The notes under the pieces: generated by a model
Seen by the model: the letters and a program-made list of their open reading frames with translations, nothing else
Told to the model about the DNA's origin: nothing
The model's database searches: none
Assembly (NCBI RefSeq): GCF_002197755.1
Contig: NZ_NHOT01000017.1
Location: forward strand, 31,712 to 95,711
Reading direction: 5' to 3'
From: Pedobacter sp. AJM
Lineage (GTDB): Bacteria > Bacteroidota > Bacteroidia > Sphingobacteriales > Sphingobacteriaceae
DNA: 64,000 bases
Part shown: piece by piece, positions 8,471 through 15,769 of the stretch
Layout of the letters: each line of letters starts with the position of its first letter
How positions within the stretch are numbered: the first letter of the stretch is position 1
Made by a program: the position numbers and the translations under genes

Positions 8471-8489
8471 CCAGTTTAAAATCTCAAAG

Positions 8490-9449
8490 ATGATTCTAGT
8501 ACTTTCTTACGGAAGCTTTGAACAGGGGACAGATCCGGTAATCGACTGGCTCCTGTACTACAAAGCTGACTTTCTGAAAATCACCACCAAAGATCTTTAT
8601 CGGCAGGATATGGATTTTTCAATCGACTACCTGAATAAAAAATTGATGGTGATGGGTACCGATTATTTCCCAAAGATCAATAGTGTTTGGTGCAGACGCT
8701 TTTCTGAAAAGACTGATTTCGTAAGGTATAACCAGTGGCCCTACACCCAGTCAATTTATGAACTTAATAGAGAACAGGATTCCTTTCAGGATTCTTTATA
8801 TGATCTGTTGAGTGAAAAGAAGTGGCTAATGAACCCCAGGCTTGGCAGTATCAACAAAATAAATGTACAGACGTGTGCGCATTCAATCGGTCTTAAAACC
8901 CCGGAAACTATTGTTACCAACAGCCGGGAGGAAGTGAAAGCCTTTCACAAACGCAATGGTGCAGTTATTACCAAGCCCATTGAATTCAGCGGTTTTTTCA
9001 GGGCTGGTTCACAAACTTTTGCAACCTATACCACCACCATGGATCAGCAAATGATCGATCAGCTTCCACTGAATTTCAGTTACTCCTTTTTCCAGCAAAA
9101 GGTAGACGCACATTATGAGGTCAGAAGTTTTTACCTGGATGGTGAATTTTATTCTTCAGCTGCTGTATTTGATAGCGAAAGCCGACCAGCCGATATAAAA
9201 ATGAATTATTCTGAAGACTTTCTCCACTGGGTAAACTATCAATTACCTGCAAATATTGAGGATAAGCTCCGGGAGCTCATGAAACGTGTGGGCTTGAACA
9301 CGGGCAGTATCGATCTGCTCAGGTCTTATACGGGGGAATACTATTTCTTAGAAGTGAATCCCGGTGGACAGTACTCAGCACCATCAGAACGAAATAATTT
9401 AAATGTAGAAAAGCACATCGCCGAATGGCTAATTAATAATGACAAATGA
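8490..9449 (+). CDS. gwsG: ATP-grasp peptide maturase (grasp-with-spasm ligase)
   Basis: 319-aa ATP-grasp enzyme predicted to activate side-chain carboxylates of the precursors with ATP and join them to Ser/Thr hydroxyls or Lys amines, giving graspetide-type rings. The start MILVLSYGSFEQGTDPVIDW is typical of the family; the longer frame back to 8322 overlaps precursor 6 and is not used. An ATP-binding lysine lies in AVITKPIEFSGFF, and the metal-binding end of the active site in YYFLEVNPGGQYSAPSE, with the Glu and Asn expected of microviridin-type ligases. Stop and the start of the next gene overlap (ATGA), so translation is coupled. Bond chemistry (ester or amide) cannot be told from the sequence. 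Confidence 0.88.
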   Translation: MILVLSYGSFEQGTDPVIDWLLYYKADFLKITTKDLYRQDMDFSIDYLNKKLMVMGTDYFPKINSVWCRRFSEKTDFVRYNQWPYTQSIYELNREQDSFQDSLYDLLSEKKWLMNPRLGSINKINVQTCAHSIGLKTPETIVTNSREEVKAFHKRNGAVITKPIEFSGFFRAGSQTFATYTTTMDQQMIDQLPLNFSYSFFQQKVDAHYEVRSFYLDGEFYSSAAVFDSESRPADIKMNYSEDFLHWVNYQLPANIEDKLRELMKRVGLNTGSIDLLRSYTGEYYFLEVNPGGQYSAPSERNNLNVEKHIAEWLINNDK

Positions 9450-9685
9450 GCGAAGCAATACCAAACTTAAGCGTTTCTTACGTAACGATATTCGAAGAGG
9501 AGTTTCTTCAGAAACTACCAGTCTTTTATCGTTACATGATTTTAACGGACACTTCTTCCATTGGGGAAATGTACACCCATACCAGGTTTAGCCAATCAGA
9601 GGTGCATTTTTCAAGAGAGTATATCCAATATACTCCGGTGAATCCTTATTCCAACATCCTAATAGAAGAACAAAGCCATGATTAA
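9446..9685 (+). CDS. Small protein coupled between ATP-grasp and SPASM-like genes
   Basis: 79-residue acidic soluble protein that I cannot assign to a family. It overlaps the ATP-grasp gene by 4 bp and the next gene by 8 bp, an arrangement that strongly supports real translation and fixed stoichiometry. No signal peptide, cysteine or metal motif is visible; there are many aromatic residues (PVFYRYMILTDTSSIGEMY, IQYTPVNPYSNI). By position it may be a leader-recognition or scaffold subunit of the maturation complex, but that is inference. It is not a precursor: it has no GG site. Confidence 0.75.
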   Translation: MSEAIPNLSVSYVTIFEEEFLQKLPVFYRYMILTDTSSIGEMYTHTRFSQSEVHFSREYIQYTPVNPYSNILIEEQSHD

Positions 9686-10646
9686 AAGCGGAAGCCACCT
9701 GATCCTTTATTCCCACAACCGAAATGTTAAGGGAAACGAAAGAAGCGTTATTTACAATTTTAAAAAAGGCACATTGTCTTTTATTCCAAATAGCCTGAAC
9801 GAACTGCTGGAGGAATTATCCGAAAGACCGGTTGCAAGCGTCAGGGATGAATTGGAAGGAGACGACCGGGAGACCTTTGATGAATATGTTAATTACCTCA
9901 GGGAACATCAACTGGCCTTTTATACCAACGAACCGCATGCATTTCCTAAAATGCCTGCAGAGTATTTCGTACCAGAGCACATTAGTTACTGCGTTTTGGA
10001 ATTTAACCCAACAAAAGATTATCAAAATTTCATTCTGCAGCTGAACGAAAGCCTTTGCAAAAACCTTGAGATCAGGGTGCCTGCGGGTGTTGAAAGCCTG
10101 GATGATTTATCTGTAATGCTGCTGGGATTATCATCGAGCACGCTCCGCTCAATAGCTGTTTACCTTGAAGCGGATGAGCATTTAACTTTATCCAGATTAA
10201 AAGAACTTTACCAGCAATTCCCCAAGATCGACAGTATCAATGTACTGGGGTATCAGAAAGAAATTCCTTCAGGCCATGCAGAAGATATTTCCTTTTTCAG
10301 GGAAGCCGCTTCGACAGTGTATGCTAAGCCCTTCCCAGTTGATAAATACCTGGTGAACAGAAAGTATTTTCTGCTTTCCAGCAATCATCATCCTTACTTT
10401 TATAAACGGGTGGAGATTGAAGCGAATGGCGGAGTGAAAAACTGCCTGCTACACCAACAGTCATTCGGGAATATTTTCGAGCAGTCCCTGACAGCAATCA
10501 TATCTAGAGCAGATTTCAGGCAGTGGTGGGACGTGTCTAATGATCAGATTGAAGATTTCAAAGGCAATGAGCTTCGTTATGCTCTCTTCTCACAAAACCC
10601 ATTAAAACTAAACCCTAAAGGAACCTATCAACTTGAAGCGTTTTAA
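9678..10646 (+). CDS. gwsS: SPASM-type peptide maturase homologue lacking cluster cysteines
   Basis: 322-aa partner of the ATP-grasp enzyme. Collinearity with SPASM maturases of grasp-with-spasm systems is visible in the N-terminal RSVIYNFKKGTLSFIPNSL and in the C-terminal YFYKRVEIEANGGVKNC, QSFGNIFEQSLTAII and FRQWWDVSNDQIEDF blocks. Where family members as I remember them have a Cys-rich stretch (pattern C..C.FRY.C..C), this protein reads FKGNELRYALFSQNPL, with no cysteine. No radical-SAM CX3CX2C motif is present either; only the KNC cysteine near residue 257 remains of the cluster ligands. It is therefore unlikely to hold an Fe-S cluster and may act as a binding or scaffold protein. The next gene starts inside its last codons. 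Confidence 0.78.
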   Translation: MIKSGSHLILYSHNRNVKGNERSVIYNFKKGTLSFIPNSLNELLEELSERPVASVRDELEGDDRETFDEYVNYLREHQLAFYTNEPHAFPKMPAEYFVPEHISYCVLEFNPTKDYQNFILQLNESLCKNLEIRVPAGVESLDDLSVMLLGLSSSTLRSIAVYLEADEHLTLSRLKELYQQFPKIDSINVLGYQKEIPSGHAEDISFFREAASTVYAKPFPVDKYLVNRKYFLLSSNHHPYFYKRVEIEANGGVKNCLLHQQSFGNIFEQSLTAIISRADFRQWWDVSNDQIEDFKGNELRYALFSQNPLKLNPKGTYQLEAF

Positions 10647-12846
10647 AGCACACATCCAAGAAGAGTCATCTGACTGCGGACATACCTGCATTCAAATGAT
10701 TGCATCACACTATGGTGCAGATATTCCATTGGAATACATTCGTAAGAGCTGTGGCGAACAGCGTGGTGGAGTGACCTTCCTGCATATCCGTAAAGCAGCC
10801 AACCTGATTGGCCTGGAAACTGCTGAAATACAAATTGATGCTGAAAACCTGAGGGAGATGGTAGATTTGCCGTGCATCCTGCATTGGTCATCCCGCCATT
10901 ATGTGGTACTCTATCGCATCTCAATGTCCAAAGGGAAAAGCTATTATCATATTGCTGATCCGGCTTATGGAAAAATCAGGCTCAATGAGCAAGATTTTCT
11001 GGAGAAATGGTATCCTGCCGGACAGGAATTTGGCTATGCAGTTGCATTTGATATTGCTGATGAAGAGAAACTCTATCAAAAACATCAGAAGCCCTCACGG
11101 TATGAAAATTATCTTTGGAAACAGGTACTCCAGTTTAAAAATACCATTATTGCCACCACATTTATCCTTTTCATCACCGGCTTGCTCAGCTACGGAACAG
11201 TTAGAACCAATCAATGGTTGATTGATTTGGGCATTGTTAAAAAAGACCACATGCTCATTATTGGCATCGTATCTTTTTTATTTCTGGCTTCCATTTCAAA
11301 AGTGTTTTCTGAAGTGCTGCATCAGTTTATTATCCAAAAATCAGCCAACAAACTTTTTATTCGCAACCTGAGAAGATTTCTTAAAAGGCTGACGGTAATT
11401 ACACCCAGGTTTTTTGAACAGCATAAAATATCCGAGCTGGTACAGAAAATGGATGATCATAATAAAATTGAAGAATTCAATACCCAGGTATTTCCTCAAC
11501 TGATCTTCAATTTTAGTATGTATATTTTCTATTCCATTATCTTGTTTCCCATTAACCACTATTTGTTCTTTTGGATGTTAGCCTACAGTTTTCTTAGTGC
11601 AGGCTGGATGTCTGTTTTTAATGAGAAGAAGAAGCTCATCAATTACCAGCGTTATGATGTAGATGTTGATCAGACCAGTTTCCTCTACGAATTCATCATC
11701 GGCATGCAGGAAATCAAATTGTACCAGGGTGTAGAACAACGGCTGAATACCTGGGAAGCGAAGCAGCAAAAAGAATATGCCATTAACTTACGCTCATTCA
11801 GGTTAAACAGCATTGAAAGCCTTGGTTTTAAAGCCTTAGGGATTCTTAACCTTTGTTGTTTTACCGCGATTGGCGCAATTATGGTCACCAGGAATGAACT
11901 CAGCCTGGGACAATTTTTTAGTATTGCTTTTATTGTCGGGCAACTCAGTGTACCCATCGAGTTCCTATCTACCTTTTTCAACGCCTATATCAATGCACAT
12001 ATCAGCGGAAAGCGGATTAACTCAATTTTTGCTAAAGAGAAGGAAATCCCCGCAAACAGCACCAACCATATTCAGCAATTAAAGCACAGTACAGCTCTCT
12101 CAGATCAATACATTTCATTCCGGAATATCAGCTTCTCTTACGACATCCTGACCATGACACCGGTATTGCATAACTTTGACCTGGACCTGAAAGTTGGTGA
12201 AGTCACCGCGATTGTAGGGGAAAGCGGAAGTGGAAAGAGTACCATTGCAAAAATTCTGCTCAGGTTGCTGGAAGTCGATCAGGGCGAAATTTTTTATGGA
12301 AGCCAGGATTTGAGTGAAGTGGCACCCGATCATTGGCGTAAAATCTGCGGGGCAGTGTTTCAGGACGGGATGATCTTTTCTGATAGTATTATCAATAATA
12401 TCTGTTTGGATCAATCCGCAGTTCATCTGGATAGGGTTCGCTGGGCCTGTGAAATTGCCGAAATAGACAGCTACATCAATACATTGGGAAATGGCTACCA
12501 CACCAACCTGTCACAATCTGGAATTAACTTGAGCAAAGGGCAATACCAGAGGTTACTCATTGCCAGGGCTGTGTACAACACACCAGAGATATTGATTTTT
12601 GATGAAGCCACTAGTGCACTGGATGCCAAAACAGAATACCGTGTGATGGAAAACCTTTGGAGAAATTTTAAAGATAAAACAGTTTTAATCATTGCGCACC
12701 GCCTGAGTACCATCATGAATGCAGATCAAATCATTTTCATGAAAAATGGTCAAGTAGCAGAAGTGGGCACTCATGAACAGCTGATGCAGAAAAGGGGTGG
12801 CTATTTTGACCTTTTTAATTATCAGATATCAGCGGTAGTTTGCTAA
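10633..12846 (+). CDS. C39 peptidase-containing ABC exporter for the RiPP
   Basis: 737-aa fused peptidase/permease/ATPase that should cut precursor leaders after GG and export the modified core through the inner membrane. The N-terminal C39 peptidase has Cys15 in DCGHTCIQMIASHYG, His89 in SSRHYVVLYRI and Asp109 in HIADPAYG. The membrane domain spans about 165-450. The ATPase has Walker A GESGSGKST (about 529-537), signature LSKGQYQRLLIARA (Lys in place of the usual Gly), Walker B ILIFDEATSALD and the switch His in IIAHRLST. The start is a TTG 14 bp before the previous stop, giving the normal C39 beginning (KRFKAHIQEESSDCG). No separate HlyD-type adaptor gene follows, so the outer-membrane step may use the barrel at 4677 or an adaptor elsewhere. 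Confidence 0.92.
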   Translation: MKRFKAHIQEESSDCGHTCIQMIASHYGADIPLEYIRKSCGEQRGGVTFLHIRKAANLIGLETAEIQIDAENLREMVDLPCILHWSSRHYVVLYRISMSKGKSYYHIADPAYGKIRLNEQDFLEKWYPAGQEFGYAVAFDIADEEKLYQKHQKPSRYENYLWKQVLQFKNTIIATTFILFITGLLSYGTVRTNQWLIDLGIVKKDHMLIIGIVSFLFLASISKVFSEVLHQFIIQKSANKLFIRNLRRFLKRLTVITPRFFEQHKISELVQKMDDHNKIEEFNTQVFPQLIFNFSMYIFYSIILFPINHYLFFWMLAYSFLSAGWMSVFNEKKKLINYQRYDVDVDQTSFLYEFIIGMQEIKLYQGVEQRLNTWEAKQQKEYAINLRSFRLNSIESLGFKALGILNLCCFTAIGAIMVTRNELSLGQFFSIAFIVGQLSVPIEFLSTFFNAYINAHISGKRINSIFAKEKEIPANSTNHIQQLKHSTALSDQYISFRNISFSYDILTMTPVLHNFDLDLKVGEVTAIVGESGSGKSTIAKILLRLLEVDQGEIFYGSQDLSEVAPDHWRKICGAVFQDGMIFSDSIINNICLDQSAVHLDRVRWACEIAEIDSYINTLGNGYHTNLSQSGINLSKGQYQRLLIARAVYNTPEILIFDEATSALDAKTEYRVMENLWRNFKDKTVLIIAHRLSTIMNADQIIFMKNGQVAEVGTHEQLMQKRGGYFDLFNYQISAVVC

Positions 12847-13066
12847 ATCACGCCAGTAGTTATAGCAAAGCTTATTCATCCATCACGATCTTGGAACATT
12901 TTCCAAATATTCAAATGAACGATTCTCTTAAATTTTGCAGTACTTCAGAATTGATCAGGCAATTGCTATCTTGAAACTTATTCGTGAACAAGTCACTGCG
13001 AGCTGGCTTTTTCAGCTGGCAAAACAATCTCCTTGTAGTGATACAAAGAATAGGCAATTAGATATG

Positions 13067-13236
13067 AACCACCCCGCCCAGCAGGCTCCCCTCTTTTGAA
13101 AAAAGGAGGGGTGTAGCGAATAACCTATCAATTAATTTGAATCCTTTGTTTAAAGTAGTATGCCAAGGCATCGTAATCGGCCAGCCAGTCATAAAACCAT
13201 TTTTTAGATATTGGTCATTTCGGCTGAAAAGTTAAG
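13067..13236. repeat. Direct repeat copy 2 flanking the RiPP island
   Basis: Second copy of the segment at 2161-2329, same orientation. Its hairpin has changed on both arms (CCCCTCTTTT gaa AAAAGGAGGGG) so pairing is kept. The embedded ORF fragment has extra bases (ATAAAACC and TTTTTTAG in place of ATAAACC and TTTTATAG) and is non-coding. Confidence 0.85.
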
Positions 13237-13378
13237 TTAATGTTATAAATTTTATTGATTATTGATTTGCATCGCCAATTTAAAAGACAAAAATTTAATT
13301 CACTAGATAATTTTCAAGAACAGAGTGTAAGCAGAGGCTGACTTTACCATTTTGGATAGATGATTTGAAACCCTTTTT

Positions 13379-13473
13379 CCCGAAACAAAAAAAAGTTTCA
13401 AGGAAAAGTGTTTCGGGTTGGAGAAACAATTTATCGAGAAACAAAAAAAAGTTTCTTGCAATTTTGTTTCTCG
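13379..13473. repeat. Tandem pair of 39-nt hairpins with covarying stems
   Basis: Two 39-nt units (13379-13417 and 13435-13473) start 56 bp apart. Both read GAAAC, A8, GTTTC, a 10-nt variable stretch, GTTTC. The outer stems differ but pair in each: CCCGAAAC with GTTTCGGG, and CGAGAAAC with GTTTCTCG. The 5' GAAAC could pair with either the inner or the outer GTTTC, so each unit has two exclusive folds. Confidence 0.75.
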
Positions 13474-13730
13474 GAGAGCATGTGTAATTTTTATTTATGG
13501 AGTGAAAAAGTTTTTAGATAGGCTGTGATAAAGGTTCCTCTCATCTTGCAAAGGTGAAGGGTAGGTTCCCGGAATCTACCTCCTCATCTACCTGAATACT
13601 GGCTTTTACACCAGGATTTAAACGCAATATTAAACCCGATTTCTTCTGGTGATAAACATTGCTGTTGATATTTTTCAGCAAACAAAATCAGCATGCTGAA
13701 TGAAACTATTTTTTTATACTTTTACTCACT

Positions 13731-14315
13731 ATGAGCAACGGGCATAAACATACCGATGAGGAACTTGTCATCCTTTTGAAGGAAAACGACATGGTTGCTT
13801 TCAAGGAGATTTATGTCCGGTATTGGTATGATTTGTATCTGATTTCCAATAAGCGGCTGAGGTCTAAAGAAGCTTCCGAAGAAATTATCCAGAATTTTTT
13901 TACCCTGTTCTGGATCAATCGCAAAAAAATAAACATCAGGGGTGCCTTAAAGGCTTATCTCCATACTTCCATCCGTTATTCGGTGATTGATTACCTGGCC
14001 AGGGAAGCAACCCGGAACAATTACCTGGAATTGCTTTCTTTTAGTTATACGGAAACAGCCAATACTACTGAAGAGACGGTGTTTTTGCATGAGGTAGAAG
14101 ATGGAATCAACCAGGTGATCTCGAAATTACCTGCAAAGTGCCGGCGGGTGTTTGAATTGAGCAGGCAGCATCATAAATCAAATAAGGAAATCGCTGAATT
14201 ATTAGGCATCTCTGAGAAAACAGTGGAAAACCATATCACCAATGCACTGAAACTTTTCAGGTTGCACTTTAAGGAAGTTCTGATCGCTTCATCCTTCGCC
14301 TGGCTGCTGTTTTAG
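13731..14315 (+). CDS. ECF RNA polymerase sigma factor (FecI-like)
   Basis: 194-aa ECF sigma factor of the Bacteroidota kind. Region 2 covers about residues 20-95 (KEIYVRYWYDLYLISNKRL, then IIQNFFTLFWINRKKINI), and region 4 about 125-180, with the HTH SNKEIAELLGISEKTVENHI. It is followed by a FecR anti-sigma factor gene and a SusC receptor with an STN domain, so it should direct transcription of the downstream glucan utilisation genes when the receptor senses substrate. The last residues (SSFAWLLF) are hydrophobic, common in this family. ATG start; no clear promoter. Confidence 0.93.
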   Translation: MSNGHKHTDEELVILLKENDMVAFKEIYVRYWYDLYLISNKRLRSKEASEEIIQNFFTLFWINRKKINIRGALKAYLHTSIRYSVIDYLAREATRNNYLELLSFSYTETANTTEETVFLHEVEDGINQVISKLPAKCRRVFELSRQHHKSNKEIAELLGISEKTVENHITNALKLFRLHFKEVLIASSFAWLLF

Positions 14316-14405
14316 CCGCACTAAAATTTTTTTATTTTTTTTTGGGGGCAAAAGCCTGTCCAACCGACTATACCATTAACCAACCAAATATAATTGAAAA
14401 CCAAT

Positions 14406-15572
14406 ATGGGCAAATCAATAGCCTTGTCCTTAATCAGAAAATATCTTTCAGGCAGCTGTACGGCCAGTGAAGCCGCAACGGTTGAACATTGGTTTGATCT
14501 GATGGATGCCGTGCCAGATCATATTTCAGGTCTGACAGATGAGGAGCGTGTGCTGATGGAAACCAAAATCTTTGAACGCATCCTCCGGAACATCGAAGCA
14601 GAGTCGCATCAAAAACCAATCTTCATACCTGAAAAGTCAAGCTATTCCTGGAAAGTTCTTGCAGTTGCCGCATCACTGTTTTTATGCTTAAGCATGGCTT
14701 TGCTCTGGATGCAATACTCCTCCTCATTTTCTCCGGAGAAAAGCTTTAAATCAAGTCAATCTGCAAGCATCCTCCCGGGAGGAAATAAGGCCGTACTCAC
14801 CCTTGATGACGGATCTTCATTGGTACTTACTGATGCAAACCTGGGCAAGGTGGCTGATCAGTACGATATGAGTGTGGTCAAAACCGCTGAAGGAGAGCTG
14901 AGCTATAAGAAAAGGAAGGGAGAAAATCCTTCTGAAATGGTATACAACACCATCACAACACCTGTTGGCGGAAAATACAGCGTGATATTGCCGGATGGAA
15001 GTAAAGTCTGGCTAAATGCCAAGTCTAGTCTGAGGTTCCCGACTTCATTTACTGGTGCAGAAAGAAATGTACAAATGACCGGTGAGGTATATTTTGAGGT
15101 CGTGAAGAATCCGAAGCAACCTTTTAAAGTGCGATCCGGCGGAACCGAAATCAGTGTGCTCGGAACACATTTTAACGTGATGGCCTACGACGATGAAGCT
15201 GATCAGAAAACAACACTGCTGGAAGGTCGTATTCATTTATCCTCAGGAAACTTTTCAAAACTGTTGAAACCTGGTCAGCAAGCCAGTGTAAATCCGTCAT
15301 CCGCGATTAAAGTCAGCGACAATACTGATCTCGAAGCGGTAATGGCCTGGAGAAACGACCTTTTCATTTTTAAGGATATGGAGATCAAAGAAATTGCCCG
15401 GCAACTTTCCCGATGGTATGATATCCGGGTGGTATTTAAAGGAACCCCTTCAAAAGTTTCCTACACCGGTACCATAGCTAAAGATGTAGCGCTTTCCGAA
15501 ATGCTGAGTATGCTCCAGTTTACAGGATTAAAATACGAATTGAACGACCATGTGCTCACCATTATAGAATAA
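14406..15572 (+). CDS. FecR-family anti-sigma factor
   Basis: 388-aa inner-membrane signal transducer that holds the adjacent ECF sigma factor and relays the state of the SusC receptor. The cytoplasmic N-terminal domain (about 1-75) is followed by one membrane span (WKVLAVAASLFLCLSMALLW), then a periplasmic FecR domain (TTPVGGKYSVILPDGSKVWL and GEVYFEVVKNPKQPFKV) and a C-terminal DUF4974-like domain (IAKDVALSEMLSMLQFTG). The frame opens at a TTG (14394), but the ATG at 14406 (MGKSIALSLIRKYL) fits the family better. The gene lies 90 bp after the sigma gene. Confidence 0.92.
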   Translation: MGKSIALSLIRKYLSGSCTASEAATVEHWFDLMDAVPDHISGLTDEERVLMETKIFERILRNIEAESHQKPIFIPEKSSYSWKVLAVAASLFLCLSMALLWMQYSSSFSPEKSFKSSQSASILPGGNKAVLTLDDGSSLVLTDANLGKVADQYDMSVVKTAEGELSYKKRKGENPSEMVYNTITTPVGGKYSVILPDGSKVWLNAKSSLRFPTSFTGAERNVQMTGEVYFEVVKNPKQPFKVRSGGTEISVLGTHFNVMAYDDEADQKTTLLEGRIHLSSGNFSKLLKPGQQASVNPSSAIKVSDNTDLEAVMAWRNDLFIFKDMEIKEIARQLSRWYDIRVVFKGTPSKVSYTGTIAKDVALSEMLSMLQFTGLKYELNDHVLTIIE

Positions 15573-15674
15573 TGGAAAAAACTGCTTAACCAATAATTTA
15601 ACCAATATAAATAACCAAATATGAGCAACTACTACAACACTGCATAATCAACCGGCGTAACCGTTTTTAAAAAA

Positions 15675-15704
15675 GACCGGATTGTGTTTGCAGCACATCC
15701 GGTC
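15675..15704 (+). promoter_or_regulatory. Leader hairpin upstream of the SusC gene
   Basis: GACCGGATTGTG pairs with CACATCCGGTC (one bulged T) around a 7-nt loop, in the 197-bp gap between FecR and SusC. There is no T-tract on the + strand, so it is not a normal forward terminator; it may be an RNA processing or stability element that raises receptor mRNA relative to FecR. On the minus strand it is followed by T6, but no minus-strand gene is near. Confidence 0.5.
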
Positions 15705-15769
15705 ATTGTAAAGGTTACTTACAAGCCCATTCAGACGACATTATAATTTAACCCAAACCCTATAAAGAT

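Larger units (their letters stand above)
12847..13730. other. Gene-free 0.9-kb gap between the RiPP island and the glucan locus
   Basis: No credible gene is seen. The stretch holds direct-repeat copy 2 (13067-13236) and a pair of related hairpins (13379-13473). The last 250 bp form the upstream region of the ECF sigma gene; TATACTTTT at about 13714 is only a weak match to the Bacteroidota -7 box. Confidence 0.7.

Noticed and set aside
8322..8489. Longer N-terminus for the ATP-grasp enzyme
   Set aside because: It is the shadow of precursor 6 in another frame; the ATG at 8490 gives the standard ligase start.
9446..9685. Seventh RiPP precursor
   Set aside because: No double-glycine site, no LEKL-type leader and no Lys/Asp core; kept as an unassigned protein.
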